This document shows, in pieces, positions 36,264-44,550 of a stretch of DNA of 64,000 nt. Both the position numbers and the translations under genes were made by a program. The notes beneath the pieces were generated by a model. It ran no database searches. It was not told where the DNA came from and saw only the letters and a list, made by a program, of their open reading frames with translations. The stretch covers positions 20,477 through 84,476 of the forward strand of contig CAZVFC010000041.1 of assembly GCA_964625855.1 (NCBI GenBank). Reading direction: 5' to 3'. This DNA is from JAPLUA01 sp964625855. Its GTDB lineage: Bacteria > Verrucomicrobiota > Verrucomicrobiia > Limisphaerales > UBA8199. The number at the start of each line of letters is the position of its first letter. The first letter of the stretch is position 1.

Positions 36264-38897
36264 TTATTTAGCCGGGATAAGCTGCAAGCCGGCGATCATG
36301 GCGTCGGAAAAGGTGCGCCCGGAAGGATCGGTAACCTGCCCGCCGGGCCGGATGAGAATCCTCATTTCTTCGCCGGCCCCAACTCTGACGTTGGAGAATC
36401 TCACATACTGGATGCCTTCGACCCACTTCGTGTAATCACCGGCAGCTTTCTTGGGCGAGGTTTGCTTGCGCCCGTATTGATGCTGGCCAACGCTCAGGGT
36501 GTAATCGCCATAGTAAGGAGCATTGGGGCCATGACCGTAAACGTACACGTTGTACTTGCCGGCCGGCACTTGGCGCAGGATGACCGTTGAGTTCCCGCCT
36601 TTGTTGCCAGTGGGATAGGTATAGGTGTCGAGCACGGGGTCCTTGACGCCCATCTCGCCGCTGAAGCTCCAACTGCCGCCCAGGTTGATCATTTCGACCT
36701 CAATCGGGCTGGAGTCACGGCCGGCGAACTTAAGGTCTGATTTGGTGAAATGATCGTTGAAGCCCTCGACCACAGCATTCCAATAGTCACCCGCCTTGCC
36801 CGCCGCCGCAGGCCCCTCCTGTTCGGAAACCAAGGGGCCGCCGAAGTCAACGTTGAATGGCTGCGGCTTGATGGCCGAGAGTTCAGCGGCCGACCATTGC
36901 CTCTTGCGGGACAGTCCAGCCTGGCTGGGAGAGGCGATTGCCTGCTGCATCTGCCAGGGACCGGACCCGGCAAGGTGGCGGGGACGCTGAACCGCCCCGG
37001 GCAGCATCGCGGGTAGCGGCACCACGACGGACTGGGCAGCAAGCGGCTCCGGTTTGGCGGAGAAGATCACGGCGTAATCTTCCAGCTTATACTCGATCGG
37101 GTGGTCGGCGACCGTCACGATTGCATCGAGCAGGTTCTTCATCGTGATGTTCCGGAGCGGCAGGTTGAATTTGATGATCACCTCCGCCATATCGAAAGTC
37201 TCCGTGGCCGCCGCCCGGGGCAAGCCGGTGGCCGGATCCACCGCGGCGGTGGGGGTAACCGGACGGAGGTTGGGATTGATCAGGAAGTTCACGCCGTTCT
37301 TCTCCGGGTCGCGCTTGATGGATTCATCACTGAGGAAGCGCAGCACCTCGCCCAGCGGCAGGCCCTCGAAGGTGATCTGGTCCAGGACAATCTGGTTGAG
37401 CTTGGCGTCCAGCTTGGCGCCCCGCTGCGGGGAGTCTGCCGGGCGGGGAGGAGTGACCGGACTGAGTGCCGCACCTCGGGCTTCCAGACCGTAGCGCCGG
37501 CGGAAAGCCTCTGCCGCTGCCGGTGAAAGCGGCGGCGGTTTGGGGGCTGCGGAGGCTTTGGTTGCCTTCGAGTTCGTGGTGGCACCAACCGCATCTGGCG
37601 GCGTAGCCGCGGGCGCGGAGGCGGGGGCGGGTCCGGGTTTGTCGGACTGAGCCACGGCGGCTGTCGCCTCGGACCCATTGAATGCGGTCACCAACGCCAG
37701 CGTGGCCAGCGAACGCTTCCAGTTCAGTTTCATCGTCTTCATGTTGTCTCCATGGGTAAATGCCTGGGGGGCGGCCCAGGCGGTGCATAATACGACGATG
37801 GCCGTCATGGCCATCGGCCCAAGAATTCTGACCAGCGCCGCGCGCCACCGGGGCAGAGGCGACCACGGACGGTCCTCCAGGCGGACCAGTTGCTGCACGC
37901 GCCGTCCCAGGTGCGAGCGAAAGCCCGATACCCGCAACTGGCCAAGCAACGCCGGGCAGGTCAAGCGCGTGCCCAGCTCAACCAGGCATTCCGCCAACAC
38001 GCGGGGCCCGTTGGCCACGAGCAGGCTCGCCTCGTCCGCGGCCATCTCGCTGGCCAGATGCAGCTCGCGCCGCAGCCACCAGACGGCGGGATGCCACCAG
38101 AGCAACACCGCCGTCACGTCAGCCAACAGGCACCAGGCCGGATCATGCGCGGCCAGGTGGGCCAGCTCGTGCGCGAGCATCGCGTCCCGTTTGGCAGGAT
38201 CGAATGCGCGCGCAAAATCCGGCGGCAAACCCACCGTGGGCCAAACCAGCCCGAACGCAATCGGCGTCGTCAGCCGTCGTGATTCAATCACCCCCACGCG
38301 GCGGCGAATCCCCAGCGACTGGGCCAGCACCTGAACTCTTCCGGCGAGGACCGGATCGGCCACCGGTCGGCGGCGGAGCCGGAAGATCACGCACAGGCAC
38401 TGGGCCAGGCACACCCGAAGCCCCGCCAGCGCCGCGCCCGCCGCCCAGACAACGCACAGCCACAACACCCCCATCGAGAGGGATTCCGCGTCGGGCGACG
38501 GCGAGATTGCGAGCACGGGTCGGAGAGCCAATGTCGGCTTCGGCGGGCTTGGAGGGCGAGACAAGGCCGCCTCGTCCACGGAAGGGGCGCTGTGAGCGAC
38601 GAACTCGGTCGCGGGCCCCGATGCCGGCATGACGCTGGGTTGCCTGTTCGTCTCGTGACGGCCCTGCGGCGCCAGAGCATTCACCGCCCAATGCCCGAGC
38701 GTGCGGGCGGAGCCGGAGAGTTCGCAAGCGGTAAGGACCAGGACCGCCGCAATGCCTGCCTGGCAGAAGGTCCGGCGCCAGGCCGCCGAGGGGCTCCACT
38801 GCCGCAACCCCCCCACCGCCAGCGCCACCAGCCCCACCTCCGCCGCCAGCAACGCCAAGAGTTGTGCCCACACAGTCATCAGCGAGGGGTTGGTCAT
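36264..38897 (-). CDS. M56 (BlaR1-like) membrane metalloprotease fused to extra C-terminal domains
   Basis: The 877-residue protein has N-terminal membrane helices and an M56 zinc peptidase motif (MLAHELAHLAAHDPAW, HELAH at about 243-247, then EMAADEASLL). The C-terminal part is unusual for BlaR1. A Pro/Ala linker is followed by a secretin/STN-like domain (residues 490-620, with LPLGEVLRFLSDESIKRD and LPLRNITMKNLLDAIVTVAD). A beta-sandwich (GKYNVYVYGHGPNAPYYGDY) ending DAMIAGLQLIPAK comes last. No penicillin-binding sensor is seen, so the ligand is something else. It overlaps the BlaI gene by four bases (ATGA). It would cleave or inactivate the BlaI repressor on signal. Confidence 0.85.
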   Translation of the reverse strand: MTNPSLMTVWAQLLALLAAEVGLVALAVGGLRQWSPSAAWRRTFCQAGIAAVLVLTACELSGSARTLGHWAVNALAPQGRHETNRQPSVMPASGPATEFVAHSAPSVDEAALSRPPSPPKPTLALRPVLAISPSPDAESLSMGVLWLCVVWAAGAALAGLRVCLAQCLCVIFRLRRRPVADPVLAGRVQVLAQSLGIRRRVGVIESRRLTTPIAFGLVWPTVGLPPDFARAFDPAKRDAMLAHELAHLAAHDPAWCLLADVTAVLLWWHPAVWWLRRELHLASEMAADEASLLVANGPRVLAECLVELGTRLTCPALLGQLRVSGFRSHLGRRVQQLVRLEDRPWSPLPRWRAALVRILGPMAMTAIVVLCTAWAAPQAFTHGDNMKTMKLNWKRSLATLALVTAFNGSEATAAVAQSDKPGPAPASAPAATPPDAVGATTNSKATKASAAPKPPPLSPAAAEAFRRRYGLEARGAALSPVTPPRPADSPQRGAKLDAKLNQIVLDQITFEGLPLGEVLRFLSDESIKRDPEKNGVNFLINPNLRPVTPTAAVDPATGLPRAAATETFDMAEVIIKFNLPLRNITMKNLLDAIVTVADHPIEYKLEDYAVIFSAKPEPLAAQSVVVPLPAMLPGAVQRPRHLAGSGPWQMQQAIASPSQAGLSRKRQWSAAELSAIKPQPFNVDFGGPLVSEQEGPAAAGKAGDYWNAVVEGFNDHFTKSDLKFAGRDSSPIEVEMINLGGSWSFSGEMGVKDPVLDTYTYPTGNKGGNSTVILRQVPAGKYNVYVYGHGPNAPYYGDYTLSVGQHQYGRKQTSPKKAAGDYTKWVEGIQYVRFSNVRVGAGEEMRILIRPGGQVTDPSGRTFSDAMIAGLQLIPAK

Positions 38898-39280
38898 AGT
38901 GTCTTCTTTCGTTCGGCAATGAGCTTCTCCAGCGCGGCCATTTCTTTGCGGCTGACCTCCCGGGTGCTCAGTAGATGGCGCACCATGTCAGCCAGGCTGC
39001 CCTCAAACAGCCGCTCCAGTAAATGATCGGCCATGCCTCGCGACACCGCCTCCTCCGCAACCGCCGCCCGATAAACGAAGCTGCGCGCATCAAGGCGATG
39101 CCGCACCAGGCCGCGCGCCTCCATCTTCCGCAGCATGGTGGCGACGGTCGTATAGGCCAGGTCACTTTCGTCCGCCAGCGCCTTGTGGACATCGGCGACG
39201 GTGGCCTCGCCGCTGGACCAGAGCACTTTCATGATGCGGAGCTGAAGGTCGCCCAAGCGGTGGATCCTGGAATTACGCAT
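38894..39280 (-). CDS. BlaI/MecI/CopY family repressor
   Basis: The 128-residue protein has the family winged helix: IHRLGDLQLRIMKVLWSSGE, then LAYTTVATMLRKMEARGLVR and the HRLDARSFVYRA strand. The C-terminal helices (LLERLFEGSLADMVRHLL) form the dimer part, and the sequence shows the usual cleavage region for an M56 protease near the helix junction. It is translationally coupled to the M56 gene. Two matching dyads overlap its own promoter, pointing to autorepression. Targets beyond its own operon are not visible in the window. Confidence 0.93.
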   Translation of the reverse strand: MRNSRIHRLGDLQLRIMKVLWSSGEATVADVHKALADESDLAYTTVATMLRKMEARGLVRHRLDARSFVYRAAVAEEAVSRGMADHLLERLFEGSLADMVRHLLSTREVSRKEMAALEKLIAERKKTL

Positions 39281-39291
39281 AGCGTTACTTC

Positions 39292-39332
39292 TATTACTAC
39301 GGTAATACTACCATAGTAGTAGATGCCGTCAA
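39292..39332 (-). promoter_or_regulatory. promoter with two BlaI-type operators
   Basis: On the minus strand TTGACG (39327-39332) and TAGTAT (39305-39310) are 16 bases apart. The dyad TACTAC-CATA-GTAGTA (39306-39321) covers the -10 and spacer. A second dyad, TATTAC-TACG-GTAATA (39292-39307), overlaps it. TACTAC/GTAGTA halves are the usual BlaI/MecI operator type. Confidence 0.8.
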
Positions 39333-39382
39333 GGGCGATCTTAATCTTTTTTCGGCGGGGGGCGCAGCTCGACACCGCTACC

Positions 39383-39488
39383 GGAGCGCGGCTGTCCTCA
39401 GCCGCAGCAGCCCCGACGATGCGGCCCCCCCAGTGTCCCTAGATTCACTTCCTTCCGCACGTGCTGCGGCTGAGGACAGCCGCGCTCC
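39383..39488. repeat. paired inverted REP-like element
   Basis: Perfect 27-nt inverted arms lie at 39383-39409 and 39462-39488, with a 52-nt spacer. Each arm holds its own hairpin (GCGGCTG, loop TCCT, CAGCCGC). It lies in the gap between the BlaI promoter and the 3' end of the pectate lyase gene. Confidence 0.9.
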
Positions 39489-39594
39489 GCCCATGTCCCG
39501 ATTGGCGAAGGTGGTGGTCGTGTCAAGATACGTCCGTTGGCGGGGGGCGGAGGCGGGCCAACACGCTCTGAGCAAAGCGCTCGGGACCAGCCGC

Positions 39595-42510
39595 TCAGTA
39601 TGCCGTCTTCAACCAGTTGGTCTTTGCCCAGGAGAGCACCCCGGCGCCGGCGCCAAAGCTCGGATCGGTGACGATGGCTTGGAGCTGGCTCGGGTCGTCC
39701 ATCGAGCAGGAATACGGCAGTTGATTCCCAGGAAGGTTCCACGAAAAGGGGATGATCGGCGCCTGAAACGGACCCAGCGGGTTCCCAGGGTCGGTGCTGT
39801 CGCCGCGAATGACAGTGCTGTCCATCTGGTAAATCGTGTCGAGCGCCAGGATCTTGCCGGTGTAGGTCGGGTCCGAAGGATCAGTCTGGTTGTTACGCAA
39901 TGGCGTGAGGCAATCCATGTAAACGGACTTCTCCACGAGGATGGCGCCGCCTTCGGTGGAGGTGGTGCCGTTGAGGAACGGCTTGAAGTTGTAGGTGTTA
40001 TTCAGCGTGTTCGAGCTGGTTGTGCTCATGGCCGCCTCGCGAGCGTCGCGCAGGCGCCGGGCGGCCAGGGCCAGGGTGGCGTCCACGTAGATGTTGTAGT
40101 TGTGCACATTTCCCCCGCGCAGCCGCGGCAGGCGGTCCCACGGATTGATGAACCAGTTGTGGTGGAAGGTCAGCGTGTGCTGCGCGTTGATGGGGTCGGT
40201 GGTCGCGCCGATCAGGTGCATCTTGCAGTGTCCCTGGATGATGGTGACGATGTCCTCCACACTGAAGCCGTTGTCGCGCAGGAAATCGTACATCGCGTAG
40301 CCCGTCCTATTGGATTCCAGCGCGGAGATCTGCTGGCGCACCCAGCTATTGGGGTTGGTGGCGCCGTCGTCACCGGTGTATTTGCACCAGGAGAAGGTGA
40401 TGTTGTAGCTGCCTTTCTTGATGTCCACCATGCCATCGTAGGCTTTGGTGAATGTGCAATGGTCAATCCAGATATTGGTCACCGTGCCCGCGTTGCCGAG
40501 GTCAATGAAGTCCCAGTCGTTCCGGTCGTAGTCGCCCTTGCTGCTTTCGTCCCATTCCCACAGCTCGTCGAACTTCAGGTTGCGGACGATGATGTTGGCG
40601 GCGTTCTTGATGTTGAACGTCGCGTGGCGGATGGCGGCGCCGTTAGCGGAGAAGATGGTCAGCCCGTACTTCTTCTGAATGTCAATCAGGCTGACGCCGC
40701 TGGCCAGGAGGACTGGGTGCAGCAGCGGAGTGGCATGCAGGCGGAACGGTTCGCTGTTGGTCTTCGCGTCGGCGGGAATTTCGTTATAGCCCAGGTCGAG
40801 GTCGTTCATGATCTCGATCACCTTCACGGTACCGCTCTTGTCGTTCAGGGCCACGGCGAGGTCCACGGCGTTATACACCTTGCGGTAGCCGGCGTCGGTG
40901 TCGGCCAGCACGCCCCCGCCGGTGGTGCCCTGGCCAAACCCAGCCAGGTTGTAAGCGCTCAGCAGCACGGAGCTCGAGACGGTCAGGGTGGCGACGGCGC
41001 TGGTCGCGGAGCCGAGGGAATTGGTCACAATTACCAAGTAGGCTCCGGCATCATTGGTTTGCGCATGGGCGATCAAGAGCGAGGCATTGGTGCTGGCCGC
41101 CAGCGCCGTGTTGGTGTTGTAAAACCACTGGTAAATCAACGGTTCCGTGCCGCGGGCCTCCACTGTGAAGGTGGCGTCCTGCCCCACCATGATCGTTCGA
41201 TTGGTCGGTTGCGTCACAATTACGGGCGCGGCGGGGATAACGGTCAGTCGGGCTGTTGCGCTGGTCACCGCCCCATACGCGTTGCTCACGATGACGGAAT
41301 AGCCGCCCGCGTTGTCGGCCTGCGCATTGAGGATATCCAGCCGACTGCTGGCCGCGCCGCCTGGCAGCGCATTGGTGTTGAAATACCATTGGTAACTCAA
41401 GAGCTCCGTGCCGCCGGCGCCCACACTGAACGTGGCCGTCTGGCCGGCCGGGACCTCCTGGTCGGTTGGTTGATTGGTGATGGCCGGGGCAAATCCGCGT
41501 GGCGGAGCCTGTCCGCCGACGAGGACGGCATAGAACATCTGGCCGTCCAGCGGGTACAGGGGATTGGTGCAGAGAAAGTTGCCGTTGGCATCAAAGTTGT
41601 CGCTCGCGACCCCCCACCATTGCGCCCGCGGCGCGGTCAGTGAGGTCGAGCCGATCACCTGGTAAGCTGCGCCGGGCGTGCCGTTGGTACCGCTCAGCAC
41701 CAACCCGGCGGGGTCCATCAGCACTTGCGTAATGCACGGCTGAGTTGACGGTACCGGGCCGGACGAGGATGGCGTCACGTCGGCCCAGGCAGGGCCCACG
41801 CGCAGCGTATCGAGGTTCCACGCGCCATAGCCGCTGCTGGACTTGAGATAGACGTGTTGCAGATCGGTGGCATCAGTTCCGCCGGTGAGGGTGGCGTCCG
41901 CGGAGGCGGGCTCACCCGCGCCGGCAGTCGGGTTGATGTAGAGGCGGACCACATCGTCGCCCGTCCCCGGGTTGAAGGCATACTTAACGACAATGAAGTT
42001 CGTGGCGCTAATCTCTAGCACGGCCGGGCCGTAGCTGGTGGACACGCCGGTCTTGCGCAGGCCCAGTTGATAGCCGCCCCCACTCGCCCGGCTATAAACC
42101 GCCAGCGGATCGCTGCTCCCGCCCGGCGAGGTCACGCTGCTCGGGAGCAAGCCAGTGAGGTAAACCGTGCCGGCCGACGGAAGAGTGGTGCACTGGACCA
42201 GGACCGAATAATAGACAGCCCCACCGGAGACGGTGGTGTCGTTGAATGACCTGTAGCTGGAGCCGCCGCCAGTACCGGCGATGCTCGCCATATTCCCGGC
42301 CGGGCTCAGGGGCAACAAGTCCGGGCGGCTCAGGTTGCCGCCGGCGACTTTGATCTGGCTGGAACTGCTGCCCCAGGGCGCCGCCGACCCCAGATTGCTG
42401 CCCGGAGCGGCATTGGTGATGGCATCCTCCAGGAACGGCGCGGCGGGGAGCGTGTGCCCGATTACAAGACCGAGCACGACGAGGAAGAGTTTTTGAAACA
42501 CGGACTGCAT
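39595..42510 (-). CDS. exported multi-domain PL1 pectate lyase
   Basis: From ATG 42510 the protein (971 residues) has a signal peptide (MQSVFQKLFLVVLGLVIGHT). A beta-rich LamG-like N-terminal domain follows, with YQVIGSTSL near its end. Two Ig-like domains come next (TNQPTDQEVPAGQTATFSVG; VTQPTNRTIMVGQDATFTVE). The C-terminal PL1 pectate lyase domain has the hallmark NIWIDHCTFTKAYDG, HHNWFINPWDRLPRLRGG (catalytic Arg region) and NVHNYNIYVDA. It should cleave polygalacturonate by beta-elimination, outside the cell. The longer frame to 42603 adds an unlikely cysteine-rich leader. No sorting tail is evident. It is on the minus strand, next to the BlaI/M56 pair. Confidence 0.9.
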   Translation of the reverse strand: MQSVFQKLFLVVLGLVIGHTLPAAPFLEDAITNAAPGSNLGSAAPWGSSSSQIKVAGGNLSRPDLLPLSPAGNMASIAGTGGGSSYRSFNDTTVSGGAVYYSVLVQCTTLPSAGTVYLTGLLPSSVTSPGGSSDPLAVYSRASGGGYQLGLRKTGVSTSYGPAVLEISATNFIVVKYAFNPGTGDDVVRLYINPTAGAGEPASADATLTGGTDATDLQHVYLKSSSGYGAWNLDTLRVGPAWADVTPSSSGPVPSTQPCITQVLMDPAGLVLSGTNGTPGAAYQVIGSTSLTAPRAQWWGVASDNFDANGNFLCTNPLYPLDGQMFYAVLVGGQAPPRGFAPAITNQPTDQEVPAGQTATFSVGAGGTELLSYQWYFNTNALPGGAASSRLDILNAQADNAGGYSVIVSNAYGAVTSATARLTVIPAAPVIVTQPTNRTIMVGQDATFTVEARGTEPLIYQWFYNTNTALAASTNASLLIAHAQTNDAGAYLVIVTNSLGSATSAVATLTVSSSVLLSAYNLAGFGQGTTGGGVLADTDAGYRKVYNAVDLAVALNDKSGTVKVIEIMNDLDLGYNEIPADAKTNSEPFRLHATPLLHPVLLASGVSLIDIQKKYGLTIFSANGAAIRHATFNIKNAANIIVRNLKFDELWEWDESSKGDYDRNDWDFIDLGNAGTVTNIWIDHCTFTKAYDGMVDIKKGSYNITFSWCKYTGDDGATNPNSWVRQQISALESNRTGYAMYDFLRDNGFSVEDIVTIIQGHCKMHLIGATTDPINAQHTLTFHHNWFINPWDRLPRLRGGNVHNYNIYVDATLALAARRLRDAREAAMSTTSSNTLNNTYNFKPFLNGTTSTEGGAILVEKSVYMDCLTPLRNNQTDPSDPTYTGKILALDTIYQMDSTVIRGDSTDPGNPLGPFQAPIIPFSWNLPGNQLPYSCSMDDPSQLQAIVTDPSFGAGAGVLSWAKTNWLKTAY

Positions 42511-42707
42511 AGCTTGCACGTAATCCCGGCACTTGGCATCCAAGGGTTGGCCGGCGTGAAGACCCTCACCCCCGCACCAACTGCCTGCTGGACCGGACCG
42601 CAATGATACCAGAGGCGCGTTACGCAGTCACGCTGAAACACCAGCAAACTCGAGCCGCGTCTGGCGGCGTCCTGTCCTCATCATCGTTCTCGTTCTCTTG
42701 AACCGGA

Positions 42708-43181
42708 TCAGTTTGAGCGCAAGGGGTTTTCTCCTGCCGGCGGGGGTGGCTCAACCGGGCAAGTGGGCTGGCCGGAAAAAGGGCACTGTGGGGGGTTGGT
42801 GACGAGGGCAGCGAGGACGGCGAGGGACATGCCGAGATTGGTGCCCATGCACTCGAGGATGTCGCTGGGCCTGGTGAAGGTATGCTTGCCCACGCGGATC
42901 TCAGCATTGTTGCGGAGAAGGTCTATTGCGGTCTCTATGCAGGGTTCGGGGGCGGTGCCGTCAGCAACCATTTCGTTCATCAGGCTGAAGCCGCCGAGGG
43001 CTGCCTCGAGCAGTTCCCTGGGGGCCTTGGCGAGCGTAGCGTCAATGGTGGTCTCTACGCTTACGCACCGCTCTCTCTGGAAAGGGGTCACCCATAGTAT
43101 GGCTGGCCACCTTTTCGTATCCGGCCCCTTCCGCGCAACTTCAGGTTCCCTTTGGGTTTCTATTCCAGTGAACCGGATCAC
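42708..43181 (-). CDS. hypothetical protein
   Basis: The frame gives up to 157 residues. Only the part from about residue 31 (VTPFQRERCVSVETTIDATL) looks like protein, so the real start may be GTG 43091 (127 residues). The middle is helical (ELLEAALGGFSLMNEMVADG; ILECMGTNLGMSLAVLAALV) and the tail is Pro-rich with two cysteines (CPFSGQPTCPVEPP). No family is recognised. It diverges from the GspC-like gene, whose start lies 6 bases beyond the longest form. Confidence 0.4.
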   Translation of the reverse strand: MIRFTGIETQREPEVARKGPDTKRWPAILWVTPFQRERCVSVETTIDATLAKAPRELLEAALGGFSLMNEMVADGTAPEPCIETAIDLLRNNAEIRVGKHTFTRPSDILECMGTNLGMSLAVLAALVTNPPQCPFSGQPTCPVEPPPPAGENPLRSN

Positions 43182-43187
43182 TATGCC

Positions 43188-43883
43188 ATGAAGACTGGGA
43201 TGACTACGCTGGGGTGTGTGGTGGGTGCGCTTGCGAGCCTCTGGGCTGCCTCTGCCGGGGGGGCCGTGGAGGCCCTGGAGGCCGAGAGTCCTTACCTCGG
43301 GATTGCGGGGCGCAATGTGTTTGGCCTGCAGCCCCCGCGGCCACCCGCAAGGCCGGAAGACACCAAACCCCCGCCCCCTAAGATTCTCCTCGCCGGCATC
43401 ACCACCATTGCGGGCACGAAGCTCGCGCTGCTGAAATTAACGGTGCCGGGGGGCAAACCTGGTGCCAAAACCGGGGAGTTGCCGCTCACCCTGGCGGTCG
43501 GTCAGAAGGCCGAAGGGGTGGAAGTGCTGGAAATCCACGAGGACGAACCCAAGTGGGTGAAGGTCAACAACCATGACACCATCAGGAACCTCAATTTCAA
43601 GGACAACGGCCTGAACCTGGCGAGTGCCGCCCTGGCCACGTCAGTAGAAGCTCCGGTACGTCCTGGCCCGCCTGCTCCCAGAATCACCCGGCCCAGGAAC
43701 TGGCCGCCGGAAACCCCGATATCCTCAGAGCAAGCCGCCATCATGGAGGCCGCCTACCGGATGAAGTATCAGAAGGAAATCCAGGCCGGGACCATGCCGG
43801 CCATCTCGGGAGAGAACCCGCTCATGGACCCCAATAACAACAACCAGCAGCAGCAACAAGAGCAGCAGAAGCGCCCCTATTGA
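43188..43883 (+). CDS. GspC/PulC-like exported protein
   Basis: I place the start at ATG 43188, giving 231 residues with an N-terminal hydrophobic segment (TTLGCVVGALASLWAASAGG). The sequence YLGIAGRNVFGLQPPRP is typical of verrucomicrobial proteins that resemble the homology region of type II secretion GspC. An SH3-like strand pair (KILLAGITTIAGTKLALLKL; LPLTLAVGQKAEGVEVLEIH) follows. The C-terminus is low complexity (NNNNQQQQQEQQKRPY). It may bridge inner and outer membrane secretion parts, but no other gsp gene is adjacent, so it may be an orphan. Confidence 0.6.
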   Translation: MKTGMTTLGCVVGALASLWAASAGGAVEALEAESPYLGIAGRNVFGLQPPRPPARPEDTKPPPPKILLAGITTIAGTKLALLKLTVPGGKPGAKTGELPLTLAVGQKAEGVEVLEIHEDEPKWVKVNNHDTIRNLNFKDNGLNLASAALATSVEAPVRPGPPAPRITRPRNWPPETPISSEQAAIMEAAYRMKYQKEIQAGTMPAISGENPLMDPNNNNQQQQQEQQKRPY

Positions 43884-44190
43884 GCGCGTGCTGGTGCAAG
43901 GGGTTTACACCTCCGGAGGCCGGTAGCCGTTTCGGCAGGAAGTCGGTCCATTTGGACGTGAAACACGCCCCGATGCTCCTGCGCCTGACGGGTGATTATG
44001 CGGGTCTGGACCATCTGCGTCTCTGCCGAACCGATTTTCCCCGGCGCTGAGCTGGGAGCGTCTGACAGACTGCCTTGCACCCGAGACCTGCCGCGGAGTT
44101 GAGACCTTCTCCGCCCACAACATGCGCAAGCGCCAATTCCAACAGCACTTCCGCACCCAGCCTGACATTACCCCAGCCTATCAGCCTATC
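43884..44190. other. gap, no convincing gene
   Basis: Open frames on the minus strand overlap each other and show no coding pattern. A plus-strand piece reading HAPMLLRLTGDYAGLDHL might be the remnant of a lost gene, without start or recognisable family. Confidence 0.4.
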
Positions 44191-44306
44191 CCCCAGTAAA
44201 CCCACAGTATACCCCCAGTAAACCCCCTGTATTTCCCCTCTATTCAAATAGAAGGGGTATAGAGGGGGAATACAGGGGGTATAGAGGGGGTTTAGTGGGG
44301 GATATG
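44191..44306. repeat. giant hairpin built of 11-bp tandem units
   Basis: Five 11-nt units on the left (44191-44245) read CCCCAGTAAAC, CCACAGTATAC, CCCCAGTAAAC, CCCCTGTATTT and CCCCTCTATTC. After the 6-nt spacer AAATAG, five 11-nt units on the right (44252-44306) read AAGGGGTATAG, AGGGGGAATAC, AGGGGGTATAG, AGGGGGTTTAG and TGGGGGATATG. The halves pair imperfectly over about 50 bp. The period is exact on both sides although the unit sequence drifts. Confidence 0.92.
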
Positions 44307-44382
44307 GCCCAATCGGGGCTGGCGCATCGAGGGGATGGGCTGGAAAACGCGGGGCTGGCGCCGGCTTGGGGGGGCGCCCGGC

Positions 44383-44550
44383 CTATTGGACGGGAATGCG
44401 GACGGAGATGGTCTTGGGCAGGTCGCGCCAGCCGTTGATTTCCTGCACGGTTCGGATGAAGACGCGCTTGCCGGCGGGCAGCAGCTTGAACTTGGCAAGA
44501 TAGAGCTCGGTGATGTCGCTATTTCCGGACGCATCGGAGTGCCAGACCCC
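44383..44550 (-). pseudogene. C-terminal remnant of a larger unknown protein
   Basis: Read from about 44550 to the TAG at 44383-44385, the minus strand gives a coherent tail of about 55 residues (WHSDASGNSDITEL, LAKFKLLPAGKRVFIRT, VQEINGWRDLPKTISVRIP). There is no start codon, and an in-frame TGA comes just before it. The GKRVFI-x-QxINGW pattern is typical of the end of certain large verrucomicrobial proteins, so this is a 5'-truncated piece. The hairpin of 11-bp units lies directly beyond its 3' end. Confidence 0.55.

Noticed and set aside
39433..41643. Long open frame (736 codons, plus strand) opposite the PL1 lyase gene
   Set aside because: Val/Gly/Arg-rich shadow without domains; the minus strand carries the clear PL1 lyase motifs.
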